DNA of 64,000 nt from Piscinibacter sp. (GCA_017983795.1 JAGOAS010000009.1:16719-80718); one strand, 5' to 3'. Shown: positions 39,965 to 48,458, counted from the first letter of the stretch. Program-made: numbers and translations. Notes: generated by a model not told the origin, from the letters alone.

Positions 39965-40537
39965 CTAGAACAGCTTGCCGACGTTGAGCAGCGTCAGCAC
40001 GCCCAGTACCGCGAAGATCGCCGCGGCGATGCCGTGCACCAGGCGCATCGGCACCTTCTTCGCCACCACGTCGCCGAGCAGCACGGCCGGCACGTTGGCG
40101 ATCATCATGCCCAGCGTGGTGCCGGCCACCACGGCGACCAGATCGCCGTAGCGCGCCGCCAGCGCCACGGTGGCGATCTGCGTCTTGTCGCCCATCTCGG
40201 CGAGGAAGAAGGCCAGCACCGTGGTGCCGAACACGCCGAAGCGCTGCGTGCCGCCTTCGGCCTCGTCGTCGATGCTGTCGGGCACCAGCATCCACGCGGC
40301 CATCGCGAGGAAGGACAGCCCGATCACCCAGCGCAGCACGTGCGGGCCGAGCGCGTGCGCGACCCCCTCGCCCACCGCGCCGGCCAGCGCGTGGTTGACC
40401 AGCGTGGCCACGAGGATGCCCAGCACGATGGGCACGGGGCGGCGGAACTTCGCCGCCAGCAGCAGCGCGAGCAGCTGCGTCTTGTCGCCCATTTCGCCGA
40501 GGGCGACGATGCCGGTGGAGACGAGGAAGGCTTCCAA
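39965..40537 (-). CDS. TMEM165/GDT1 family cation transporter (MneA-like)
   Basis: The 190-residue protein has six predicted helices in two homologous halves, each with the family signature E-x-G-D-K-[TS]: GEMGDKTQLLALLLAA and AEMGDKTQIATVALAA. Bacterial members export manganese, and eukaryotic ones move Mn/Ca/H. The start is uncertain. Homology places it at LEAFLVSTGIVALGE, which here needs a TTG at 40537. An ATG at 40603 is in frame but would add 22 non-conserved residues and covers a possible -10 (TACAAT). The Mn-sensing yybP-ykoY riboswitch often found before such genes is not apparent. Confidence 0.85.
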   Translation of the reverse strand: MEAFLVSTGIVALGEMGDKTQLLALLLAAKFRRPVPIVLGILVATLVNHALAGAVGEGVAHALGPHVLRWVIGLSFLAMAAWMLVPDSIDDEAEGGTQRFGVFGTTVLAFFLAEMGDKTQIATVALAARYGDLVAVVAGTTLGMMIANVPAVLLGDVVAKKVPMRLVHGIAAAIFAVLGVLTLLNVGKLF

Positions 40538-40736
40538 GAAGAACAGGGGCAATGAAGGGCGGCGGATTGTAGGCGGCGCGCATGAAGGCACACTCTCGCG
40601 CATAACGACGAACGTGCTGGCGCGCCTGCCCGAGCAGGGCGCGATCATGGCGCTGGAAGCCGCGCCGGTGCAATCCACCGCGGCCTCGAGCAAGAACCTC
40701 GATCGCTGATACGAAGCCGAGATCGATCGTCAGACT

Positions 40737-40807
40737 CCGTTCGCCCTGAGCTTGTCGAAGGGCCGTGCGTTGCACGCGGTGGGCTTCGACAAGCTCAGCC
40801 CGAACGG
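40737..40807. repeat. Dispersed inverted-repeat element, copy 2 (REP-like)
   Basis: Arms at 40737-40762 and 40781-40807 carry the same GAGCTTGTCGAAG core as the copy at 11560-11632, and the loop also matches. The whole element is in opposite orientation to copy 1. The two differ at only a handful of positions, mostly in the loop. Confidence 0.85.
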
Positions 40808-40867
40808 AATCTATGCGATGAACGCGAAACGGTATGAGAACCGCCAACCTGCCAAGCGGTCGCCGCG

Positions 40868-40930
40868 GAACCGGCTCCGCCGGGCCGCTGGCGGCGCCCC
40901 CTGGGGGGAGCGCCGCAGGCGCTACGGGGG
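40868..40930. repeat. GC-rich intergenic repeat of Comamonadaceae type
   Basis: The segment contains GGAACCGGCTCCGCCGGGCC, then CCCCCTGGGGGGAGCGCC, a pattern of short nested palindromes that recurs between genes in Comamonadaceae-like chromosomes. It ends just after the GGDEF/EAL stop codon on the minus strand and may act as its terminator. Recognition is from memory of such genomes, not from a search. Confidence 0.55.
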
Positions 40931-40932
40931 GG

Positions 40933-43506
40933 TCAATGATGCAGCATCGGCCGGCTCGGCTGGCCGTGCTGCAGGCTCCAGCGGTCGACCTCGATGCGGT
41001 CGAGCAGCAGCTCGACGTTCTCGGCCACCAGCGGGCGCGACAGGTGGTAGCCCTGGCCGGCCTCGCAGCCCATGCGGCGCAGCTGGTCGAACTGCGATTC
41101 GGTCTCGATGCCCTCGGCGATCACCGACTTGCCCAGCGAGGCGCCGAGCGTGACGATGGCGCGCACCACTTCCGCCTCCTTGGAGCCGGTGCGCATGCCG
41201 CGCACGAAAGAGGCGTCGATCTTCAGGCTGTCGATGGGCAGCGAGGAGAGGTAGGCGAGCGAGGAGTAGCCGGTGCCGAAGTCGTCGATCGACAGGCTCA
41301 CGCCGAGCTCGCGCAGCCGCGCCAGCGTCTCGACCGCGCCGTCGACGCGGTCCATCAGCACGTTCTCGGTGAGCTCCAGCGTGAGCTGGCTGGGGTGCAG
41401 CCGCGCCGCCACGATGGCGCGTGTGACGCGCTGCGCGAAGCCGCTGTGGGCGAGGTCGTTGCCCGACACGTTGACCTGCATCGTGAGGTCGGCGAAGGTG
41501 TCGCCGCGCGCCTGCCAGAGCTTGAGCTGGCGGCAGGCGGCGTCGAGCACGAAGTCGGTCAGCGGCGCGATCAGCGCCGACTCCTCGGCGATCGGGATGA
41601 AGGTGGCCGGGCTGATCAGGCCCAGCGTCGGGTGCTGCCAGCGCGCCAGCGCCTCGAAGCCGGTGAGCCGGCCGCTGCCGAGGTTGAACAGCGGCTGGTA
41701 GGCCACGCTGAGCTGGCCGTGCTCGAGCGCGCGGCGCAGCTCACCTTCGAGGTGCACGCGCTCGCTGACCTGCTCGTGCAGGCCGGCGTCGAACAGCGCG
41801 TGGCGCGCCTTGCCGGCCGCCTTGGCGCGGTACATCGCGATGTCGGCGTCGCGCAGCACCTCCTCCGGCAGCGTGTAGCCGAAGGTGCTGAAGGTGATGC
41901 CGATGCTCGCGCTGGTGGTGATCTCGGTGCCGCCGATCTGCAGCGGCTCGCCGAGCACGAGTTGCAGGCGCTCGGCCAGCGTGACGGCATGCGCCTCGCG
42001 CTCGAGGTCTTCGCACAGCACGGCGAACTCGTCGCCGCCCAGGCGCGCCACCACGTCGCGCGGGCGCACGTGCTCGCGGATGCGCCGCGCCACCTGCACG
42101 AGGAAGGCGTCGCCGGCGCTGTGGCCCATGCTGTCGTTGACCAGCTTGAAGCGGTCGAAGTCGAGGAACATCACCGCGAAGCGGCGCTCCGGATCGCCGT
42201 TCGCCGCCGCGATCGCCTGCGCGAGGTGCTCGTGGAAGCGCGAGCGGTTGGGCAGGCCGGTCAGGCTGTCGTGGAAGGCGATGTGCTGCAGGCGCGCCTC
42301 GGCGCTGCGCCGCGCCGTGATGTCCTGCATCTGCACGATGAGGCTCTCGGCCTCGGCGCCCGCCTCGTCGAAGAAGCTCGCGTCCAGCGCCACCCACACG
42401 TCGCTGCCGTCGTGGTGGCGGCAGCGCAGTTCGTTGGCGAAGGCGTCGATCTCGCGGCGGTGCACGCGCGCCAGCTGGGCAGCCAGCGTGCCGGCGTCGT
42501 CGGCGTGCACGAGCGCGTCGAGGCGCTGGCCGACCAGCGCTTCCTCGTCCTGCCCGAGCAGCGCGGCGAGCGCACGGTTGACCTGGCGCACTTCGCCGTC
42601 GGCCGACACCAGCGCCATGCCGATCGCGGCGTGCGTGAAGGCGCTGTGGAAACGCTGTTCGCTCACCGCCAGCGCCTGCACGTGCAGCGCGGCCTGCGCC
42701 GCCTCGCGCTCGACCGCCTCGACGCGGCTGCGCCGCATCGCCTCGTCGGCCTCCTGCTGGCGGAAGAAGAAGTGCAGCGTGGCCAGCAGCAGGCCGACGA
42801 TGGGCACCACCGCCATCAGCACGCCGGGGCCGGACTGGCCGACGGTGAGGAACAGCAGCGAGGCCACCGTGGCGCTGCCGGCATAGGCCAGCGCGACCCA
42901 GCCGAAGTTGGCGAGCACCTCGCGCAGCACCATGGGCTGGTTGCGCTTGAGGTGGATGACGGCCGTCGCCAGCACGGTGTTGAGCACGAAGTACACCACC
43001 GAGAAGGCCATCGCCGCGGTCAGCAGCAGGCCGTCGTTGTAGAGCGAGGCGGCGTGCAGCGCGCCGAGCACGAGCTCGAGCAGCGAGCCGGCGACGATCA
43101 TCGAGACGATCGCCATCGCCGGGCTGGCGATGCGGCTGGTCCAGCGCCTGGAGGTGCGCCAGGAGCCGACCAGCGCCTCGCCGGCGGCGGCCAGCGCGGC
43201 GGCTGGCACGCCGTGCATCAGCAGCACGAGGAAGATGAAGATCTCGCCGGCCGCGAAGGAGTTGGTCGAGCGCGGAATGCGCACCGGGAAGAAGCCCGCC
43301 AGCGTGGCGATGGCCGCGCCCGCCACGATCTGCAGCAGCGCCGCGCGCGGCAGCGCGGCCACCGCGACGATGCAATGCAGCAGCACCAGCACGCCGATGG
43401 ACACCATGGTCCACCAGTAGAGCGTGGCCTTGCGGTTGTAGTCCGGCATCAGCGCCTTGTGCAGACGCTGCCAGGGTGTCGTGGCGGTGGCGGCGAGCTC
43501 GCTCAT
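40933..43506 (-). CDS. Membrane GGDEF-EAL cyclic-di-GMP enzyme with PAS domain
   Basis: The 857-residue protein has six to seven N-terminal membrane helices (about 30-245), a PAS domain (about 283-400), a GGDEF domain and an EAL domain (about 590-840). The active-site GGDEF (490-494) is exact and preceded by an RxxD inhibitory site (Arg481, Asp484), so diguanylate cyclase activity with feedback is expected. The EAL motif (Glu618-Ala-Leu) and the DDFGTGYSSL and AEGIE segments needed for phosphodiesterase activity are also present. Which activity wins is not predictable. Its ATG is only five bases after the S8 protease stop, so the two genes are almost certainly one operon. Confidence 0.92.
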   Translation of the reverse strand: MSELAATATTPWQRLHKALMPDYNRKATLYWWTMVSIGVLVLLHCIVAVAALPRAALLQIVAGAAIATLAGFFPVRIPRSTNSFAAGEIFIFLVLLMHGVPAAALAAAGEALVGSWRTSRRWTSRIASPAMAIVSMIVAGSLLELVLGALHAASLYNDGLLLTAAMAFSVVYFVLNTVLATAVIHLKRNQPMVLREVLANFGWVALAYAGSATVASLLFLTVGQSGPGVLMAVVPIVGLLLATLHFFFRQQEADEAMRRSRVEAVEREAAQAALHVQALAVSEQRFHSAFTHAAIGMALVSADGEVRQVNRALAALLGQDEEALVGQRLDALVHADDAGTLAAQLARVHRREIDAFANELRCRHHDGSDVWVALDASFFDEAGAEAESLIVQMQDITARRSAEARLQHIAFHDSLTGLPNRSRFHEHLAQAIAAANGDPERRFAVMFLDFDRFKLVNDSMGHSAGDAFLVQVARRIREHVRPRDVVARLGGDEFAVLCEDLEREAHAVTLAERLQLVLGEPLQIGGTEITTSASIGITFSTFGYTLPEEVLRDADIAMYRAKAAGKARHALFDAGLHEQVSERVHLEGELRRALEHGQLSVAYQPLFNLGSGRLTGFEALARWQHPTLGLISPATFIPIAEESALIAPLTDFVLDAACRQLKLWQARGDTFADLTMQVNVSGNDLAHSGFAQRVTRAIVAARLHPSQLTLELTENVLMDRVDGAVETLARLRELGVSLSIDDFGTGYSSLAYLSSLPIDSLKIDASFVRGMRTGSKEAEVVRAIVTLGASLGKSVIAEGIETESQFDQLRRMGCEAGQGYHLSRPLVAENVELLLDRIEVDRWSLQHGQPSRPMLHH

Positions 43507-43511
43507 GGCGT

Positions 43512-45791
43512 TCAGTTCTCGCCGCTGGTGGCCGAGCCCGTGTCGTAGCGGATCGCCGGCACGCCGGTCTCGCTGATCACGATGCCTTCGCTGATGACGA
43601 GGCCCTCGCTGATCACCAGCCCTTCGCTGATGACGAGGCCCTCGCTGATCACCAGCCCTTCGCTGATGACGATGCCTTCGCTGATCACCAGGCCCTCGCT
43701 GATCACGATGCCGGTGCCGAGCACGCTGCCGCTGCCGCCGGCCAGCCAGCCGGCCAGCGTGGGCGTGGGGATGAACAGGCCGGTCTTGCCGGCGAGCGAG
43801 GTGGCGCCGGCCAGCGTGGTGGCGTTGACCACGCCCGCGGTGACGAGGCTCTGGTTGGGCGCCGCGACATCGCTGAACGACTTGACGAAGGTGCCGGCCG
43901 GCGTCGTCGACGTGGCGGCCCAGTACTGCGGCTGGCGCAGACGCGCGCGCCCGCTCGCCCAGGTGATGCGCGGATCCCAGATCGGCTGGTACTTGGTGAA
44001 CAGCGCGTCGCCGCTGAGCACGCGGTTGCCGCCCGCGGTGACGATGCGCGACCAGTTGAAGCTCTGGCCGTTGAGCGTGGAGCTGCGCGCCGGCAGCGTC
44101 TGGCCGGAGGCGAGCAGGTTGGCGCCGGCGACGAGGCTGCCGTTGGCGATCGCCGTGGCGACGTCGCTGCGGATGGCGCGCGCCAGCGCGAGCGCGCCGT
44201 CGACGTTGAGCTGGCCCGCGCCCTGGTGGGCGAGGCTCGCGCCGGGCAGCGGCTGCGCGGTGTACTGCAGGATGGCCTTGACCAGCGGCGGCGTCAGGCC
44301 CGGGTTGGCCTGCAGCAGCAACGCGGCGGCGCCGGCGACCGCAGGCGCGGCGATCGAGGTGCCGCTCATCACCATCACCGACTCGGTGTAGTACTGCGCC
44401 GAGTTGGCCGGCACGACCAGATCGTTGTAGTAATTCGAGGCCAGGTAGTTCCAGCCGCCCGCCGCGGTGGTCGAGGCGGCGCCGATGACGCGGTTGCCCG
44501 GCGCGACGAGGTCCGGCTTGATCAGGTTGTCGATGCGGCGCACGCCGGCGGCGTCGACGTAGGCGCCGCGCGTCGGGCCGCGCGAGCTGAACAGCGTCAC
44601 GCTGTCGTCGCTGCGCGCGATCGTGCTCTTGATGTTGACCGCACCGACCGTGATCACCGACGGGTCGTTGCCCGGCGCGCCGATCGCGCCGAACACTTCC
44701 TTGCCGTCGGTCGACTTGCCGAAGTTGCCGGCCGCCACCACCACGGTGATGCCGGCGGCGCTGGCGCTGCGCACCGCGATGCACAGCGGGTCGTTGAGCC
44801 AGCTCTGCGTCGACTGCGCGGCCAGGCTCAGGTTCATCACGCGGATGTTGTATTCGCGGGCGTGGTAGATGACCCAGTTGATGCCTTCGATGGTGTCGCT
44901 CAGCGTGCCGGTGCCGGTGTCGCCGAGCACCTTGACGTCGTAGATGTCGGCGCCCGGCGCCACGCCGGTGTGGTCGGGCGCGGCGTAGAAGCCGAAGCCG
45001 CGGCCGGCCGCGACCGAGGCGACGTGCGTGCCGTGGCCGAAGCCGTCGAGCGTGGCGGCGGATTCGTTGGCGACCAGGTTCTCGTAGCTCGCCAGCGCCG
45101 TGCTGCCGGGCTGCATCGAAGCGGCGGCATCGACGCCGGTGCTCCAGTTCGCCAGCGTGGTGTTGAGCATGCTGACGTTGCGCTTGACGCGTTCGCCGGC
45201 GCTGCCGAAGTCGTGGTGCGAGCGCATCACGCCCGAGTCGAGCACCGCGATGCCGACGCCGCGCCCGTCGACGCCGCTGTAGGTCGTGGTCGACGAGTAG
45301 CTGCGGCCGCGCGAGGTCAGCACGCCGGCGACATATTCGAGCGTGCTGGCGGTGCGCTGCACCGAGCGGTTGGGCGTGACGCTGGCGACGTCGTCGCGCT
45401 CGGCCAGCGCGTGCAGCTTCTGCATCGGCAGCTGCACGGTCAGCGCGTTCATCGCGCGGTGGAAAGCGTGCACCGAGCCGCCCAGCTTCAGCACGGCGGC
45501 GCGCAGCTCGCGCAGTTCCGAGTCGGTACCCGGCTCGGCCACCACGATCGCCTGCACGTGGCGCACGCCGCGCACGTCGCGCGCCCAGCGCTCGCGCGGC
45601 GCACGGTCGGTGCGCAGCTCGCCATCCATGTCGCGGGCGATCTTGGCGCGCACGCGCTCGGACCAGGGCGCCGCATGCGCCGGCGCCGCCCACATCGCCG
45701 CGACCAGCGCAATGCCCAGCAGGGCCAGCCAGGTGCGCGCACGGCGCATGCTGCGCTCGATGATGACGATGAAAGGCAGCAGGTGGCCCAT
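43512..45791 (-). CDS. Secreted S8 (subtilisin) serine peptidase with C-terminal LVISEG repeats
   Basis: The 759-residue protease has a signal peptide ending AAPAHA (about residue 40), an N-terminal inhibitor-like prodomain (about 45-145) and a subtilase catalytic domain. The triad is Asp185 (IAVLDSGV), His253 (GFGHGTHVA) and Ser479 (SGTSIAAPAVAG), with oxyanion Asn356. A long C-terminal region follows, ending in seven hexamers of LVISEG/IVISEG plus a final IVISE (695-741) and an 18-residue tail. No membrane anchor or known secretion signal is seen at the C-terminus. The ATG at 45791 has GGGAG upstream; an ATG at 45749 is possible. A nested palindrome lies 40-90 bp upstream. The GGDEF/EAL gene follows immediately. 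Confidence 0.92.
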   Translation of the reverse strand: MGHLLPFIVIIERSMRRARTWLALLGIALVAAMWAAPAHAAPWSERVRAKIARDMDGELRTDRAPRERWARDVRGVRHVQAIVVAEPGTDSELRELRAAVLKLGGSVHAFHRAMNALTVQLPMQKLHALAERDDVASVTPNRSVQRTASTLEYVAGVLTSRGRSYSSTTTYSGVDGRGVGIAVLDSGVMRSHHDFGSAGERVKRNVSMLNTTLANWSTGVDAAASMQPGSTALASYENLVANESAATLDGFGHGTHVASVAAGRGFGFYAAPDHTGVAPGADIYDVKVLGDTGTGTLSDTIEGINWVIYHAREYNIRVMNLSLAAQSTQSWLNDPLCIAVRSASAAGITVVVAAGNFGKSTDGKEVFGAIGAPGNDPSVITVGAVNIKSTIARSDDSVTLFSSRGPTRGAYVDAAGVRRIDNLIKPDLVAPGNRVIGAASTTAAGGWNYLASNYYNDLVVPANSAQYYTESVMVMSGTSIAAPAVAGAAALLLQANPGLTPPLVKAILQYTAQPLPGASLAHQGAGQLNVDGALALARAIRSDVATAIANGSLVAGANLLASGQTLPARSSTLNGQSFNWSRIVTAGGNRVLSGDALFTKYQPIWDPRITWASGRARLRQPQYWAATSTTPAGTFVKSFSDVAAPNQSLVTAGVVNATTLAGATSLAGKTGLFIPTPTLAGWLAGGSGSVLGTGIVISEGLVISEGIVISEGLVISEGLVISEGLVISEGLVISEGIVISETGVPAIRYDTGSATSGEN
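43569..43709 (-). repeat. 18-bp in-frame tandem repeat (VISEGL hexapeptide array)
   Basis: The 141-bp array consists of 7 full 18-bp units plus 15 bp and codes for repeated VISEG(L/I). Codon choice alternates between units (ATCAGCGAG and ATCAGCGAA types), so the array is not perfectly identical in DNA although the peptide is nearly so. It should be prone to copy-number change by slippage. Confidence 0.95.
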
Positions 45792-45828
45792 CTTCAGCTC
45801 CCGCAGGCGACATGGGCCTGCCCTCGTT

Positions 45829-45877
45829 GACGTCCTTCAAATGGATACAGGGCGTATCCATCTGTTTCTAGGACGTC
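45829..45877. promoter_or_regulatory. Nested inverted repeat upstream of the S8 protease
   Basis: Outer arms GACGTCC (45829-45835) and GGACGTC (45871-45877) enclose inner arms ATGGATAC (45841-45848) and GTATCCAT (45854-45861), all perfect. The inner palindrome centres about 60 bp upstream of the protease ATG on the minus strand. It could be an operator, two nested operators, or a leader hairpin with an internal loop. Confidence 0.6.
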
Positions 45878-45970
45878 ATGCTAGGGAGCGCGACGTTGTG
45901 CGTGTCGGAACAAAGTCGCGGCGCACTGCGCGGGCCTGCCGATCACGCGGGAGTTTTGCCCATTCGAGGG

Positions 45971-47680
45971 TCAGTCAAGACTGACTTCGGTGCGCACCGC
46001 CCCGGCCCGATCGGCGCGCGCACTGAGCGCCAGGCGCGTGCCCTTGGGCGCACGCACGACCCACTCGGCCACGGCGCGGTCGGCGGTGACTTCGCGGCTG
46101 GGCAGGAAGGCGATCTGCGACTGCTTGGGCGCATGGCCTTCGAGCTGCGGGCCTTCGATGCGCTCCTTGCCCGAGACCAGCGCGATGGCCGGGTCGCCCT
46201 GCGGCAGCGTGATCTCGAAGACCACGCCGCGCACCACCTTGCGCTGCAGCGCGCGCTGGCTGACGTAGGCCGGCAGCCAGCCGCTGTTGGCCACCGCCAT
46301 GCGCACGCGCCAGGTGTCGGGGCCGAGCGCGCGCACCTCGGTGCGCAGCAGTTCGAGCTTGGGAAGCGAAAGCGCCAGCTGCGTCATCCAGGCCGGGAAG
46401 CGCGCCGCCTCGCGCTCGCGCAGGTGCGGCGGCGGGTTGCGCCAGAAGTTCATCTTGTCCCAGCCGCCGATCTCCACCGCGCCGAGCTGCGGGTGCATGA
46501 ACGGCTTCCACTCGACGTGCGCCTGGCCGCCGCACTGCTCGTCGCTCCACTTCAGCAGCTTGAGCTCGTCGTCCACCGGGTGCTCGCGGAACCAGTCGAT
46601 CCACTTGTAGCCGCTGATGTCGGCGGCCTGGTTGGGCGACCAGATCTCCACCACCCAGAACAGCGCGCCGAGGTGCTCGTAGAGCCAGTCCTGCGTGCCG
46701 CCGATGACTTCCTTCGGGTGGTACTTGAACTCGTGCCAGATGCTCACCGCCGGGTAGCCGGTGAGCTCGCTGCCGAGCTTGCTGAAGCGCTGGTAGCTCC
46801 ACAGATCCTCGGGGATCATGTCGTCGTCGCTGCAGGTGCCCATGGGCCGCAGGATCACGCCGCTGTGCGTGTGGTAGCTGATGCCCGCACCGATGTTCGG
46901 GTGCGCGATGACGAAGTCGACCATCGCGCGCACCTCGGGCTCGCTGGTCGGGTAAGGCCCGGCGCCGACCTGCTCGAATTCCTGGCGCCAGAAAGCCGGG
47001 AAGTTGCGGTTCAGGTCCAGCCCTTCGACGTCGCGGTTGACCTTGACGGTGAGCCCGTCCCAGTTCTTCAGCGTGCCCTCGGGCATCAGCCGGTAGTACT
47101 CGCCGCCGAACTCGCCGGGCTCGCGCGGCACCATCAGGCGCGCATCCTTGTCGCACTTCTTGTAGGCACCGTGCGGGTCGGGGATGCGCATGGTGAGGAT
47201 GCGGCCGTCGCCGTCGACGTCCTCCATGCTCAGGCCTTCGACCGGCGGCTCGTCGAACGGGTAGGCGCGCGTCGAGGAGCGGATATGGCGCGGCCGGTCG
47301 GCCAGCGCCAGCTCGGCGCCGTCGGGGTTCAGGCGCGGGCACAGGTAGAGCGCGCGCGTGTCGAGGAGCCGCGTGGCCTTCGCGTCGCTGCCCCAGCCGC
47401 TGACGAGCTGGTGCAGGTAGTACAGCACCGCGGTGCTGGCGGTCAGCTCGGCGGCGTGGATGTTGCCGTCGCACCAGAAGGCCGGCTTGTCGATCGCGGC
47501 GCCGGTGGCGGTGTTGGTCAGCGTCGCCACCCAGATGTCGCGCCCTTCGTGGCTCTTGCCGATCGAATCGACGCTCACGAGGTTCGGGTGCGCGTCGGCG
47601 TAGTCGAACAGCAGCCGGGTGAGCGCCTCGTACTTGAGGAAGGTGTCGAAGCGCGGCGTGGGCGTGGCGGGCTGGGTCAT
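45971..47680 (-). CDS. M14 family zinc carboxypeptidase
   Basis: The 569-residue protein has an M14 domain (about 15-370) with zinc motif GNIHAAELTAS (His and Glu), the third ligand in SYHTHSG and the catalytic Glu in ALFWVVEIWSP. A C-terminal beta-rich domain of about 170 residues follows. The NPDGAE and DLNRNFP substrate-site segments are intact. There is no signal peptide, so the enzyme should be cytosolic, unlike digestive carboxypeptidases. The M14 family covers carboxypeptidases and peptidoglycan or polyglutamate trimming enzymes; the substrate here is unknown. It lies upstream of the S8 protease gene across a 179-bp gap and downstream of a glutamine amidotransferase gene. Confidence 0.9.
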   Translation of the reverse strand: MTQPATPTPRFDTFLKYEALTRLLFDYADAHPNLVSVDSIGKSHEGRDIWVATLTNTATGAAIDKPAFWCDGNIHAAELTASTAVLYYLHQLVSGWGSDAKATRLLDTRALYLCPRLNPDGAELALADRPRHIRSSTRAYPFDEPPVEGLSMEDVDGDGRILTMRIPDPHGAYKKCDKDARLMVPREPGEFGGEYYRLMPEGTLKNWDGLTVKVNRDVEGLDLNRNFPAFWRQEFEQVGAGPYPTSEPEVRAMVDFVIAHPNIGAGISYHTHSGVILRPMGTCSDDDMIPEDLWSYQRFSKLGSELTGYPAVSIWHEFKYHPKEVIGGTQDWLYEHLGALFWVVEIWSPNQAADISGYKWIDWFREHPVDDELKLLKWSDEQCGGQAHVEWKPFMHPQLGAVEIGGWDKMNFWRNPPPHLREREAARFPAWMTQLALSLPKLELLRTEVRALGPDTWRVRMAVANSGWLPAYVSQRALQRKVVRGVVFEITLPQGDPAIALVSGKERIEGPQLEGHAPKQSQIAFLPSREVTADRAVAEWVVRAPKGTRLALSARADRAGAVRTEVSLD

Positions 47681-47702
47681 GCGGTGGTGGGTGGTGAGGA
47701 AT

Positions 47703-48458
47703 TCAGATCATGCGCGCGCCGTCGCGGAATACGGCGAGCTCACCGGGCGCGAGCGGATTCCAGCGCTCGTCGGCGGTGAGCGGCTCGGTGACGATCACGG
47801 CGACGCGGTCGCTGGGCGTGGTGAGGGCGGAGAAGTCGACGCTCAGATCCTCGTCGGACAGGCGTGCGCTGCGGAAGGGATGCTCGCGCACCAGCCAGTG
47901 CAGCTGGGTGGAGCAGTGCGCCCACAGCGCCTGCCCGTTGCTGAGCATGAAGTTGAAGCTGCCGTGCGCCGCGATGCCGGGCACGAGCTCGCGCAGCGTG
48001 ACACTCAGCTCGGCCACGCTGGGCACGCTGGCGTGCGCCTTGGCGAGCTCCTGCATCAGCCAGCAGAAGGCGCGTTCGCTGTCGGTGTCGCCCACCGGGC
48101 GGAAGCCGGCGTGCAGGCGCGGCGCGTACTGCCTCAGGTCGCCGTTGTGCGCGAACACCCAGGTGCGCCCCCACAGCTCGCGCTGGAAGGGGTGCGTATT
48201 CTCCAGCGCGATGCGGCCCTGCGTGGCCTTGCGGATGTGCGCGATGACGTTGCAGCTCTTGATCGGGTAGCGCCGCACCATCTCGGCCACCGGCGAATCG
48301 CGCGCGCTCTGCGCATCGCTGAAGACACGCGCGCCGCGCCCCTCGAAGAAGGCGATGCCGAAGCCGTCCTTGTGCTCCTCGGCGCGGGTGGAGAAGCCGG
48401 TGAAGCTGAACACCACGTCGGTGGGCGTGTTGGCGTTCAGGCCGAGGAGTTGGCACAT
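47703..48458 (-). CDS. Class II glutamine amidotransferase (YafJ-like)
   Basis: The 251-residue protein is a stand-alone Ntn-hydrolase glutaminase domain. The nucleophile is Cys2 (MCQLLGLN), exposed after removal of Met1. Glutamine-site stretches HIRKATQG, WVFAHNGDL and GDTDSERAFCWLM match the YafJ/GAT-II family. No synthase domain or ammonia acceptor gene is next door, so the partner reaction is unknown. It is 8 bp downstream of a geranylgeranyl-reductase-like gene on the same strand and probably in one operon with it and the alkyltransferase. Confidence 0.92.
   Translation of the reverse strand: MCQLLGLNANTPTDVVFSFTGFSTRAEEHKDGFGIAFFEGRGARVFSDAQSARDSPVAEMVRRYPIKSCNVIAHIRKATQGRIALENTHPFQRELWGRTWVFAHNGDLRQYAPRLHAGFRPVGDTDSERAFCWLMQELAKAHASVPSVAELSVTLRELVPGIAAHGSFNFMLSNGQALWAHCSTQLHWLVREHPFRSARLSDEDLSVDFSALTTPSDRVAVIVTEPLTADERWNPLAPGELAVFRDGARMI

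Larger units (their letters stand above)
40538..40932. other. 395-bp intergenic stretch
   Basis: The stretch holds the putative transporter promoter (minus-strand TACAAT near 40570-40575), a short plus-strand reading frame with coding-like codon use ending at 40709 (MALEAAPVQSTAASSKNLDR at 40647), the REP-like element at 40737-40807 and a GC-rich repeat at 40868-40930. I see no convincing gene. The short frame could be a gene remnant. Confidence 0.5.

Noticed and set aside
40538-40740. yybP-ykoY manganese riboswitch before the TMEM165-type gene
   Set aside because: The conserved GGGGAGUA-type strand and its partner are not visible on the minus strand.
43569-43709. CRISPR-like array
   Set aside because: Units are 18 bp without spacers and code in frame for the protease tail.
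40933-45861. Apparent 1642-residue protease-GGDEF/EAL fusion
   Set aside because: The upstream part of that frame is not the protease frame; the protease ends with its own stop at 43512 and the GGDEF/EAL gene has its own ATG at 43506.
45792-45970. Cyclic-di-GMP riboswitch before the protease-GGDEF/EAL operon
   Set aside because: A fragment ACGCACAA resembles the GEMM core, but the tetraloop helix and second conserved stem are missing.
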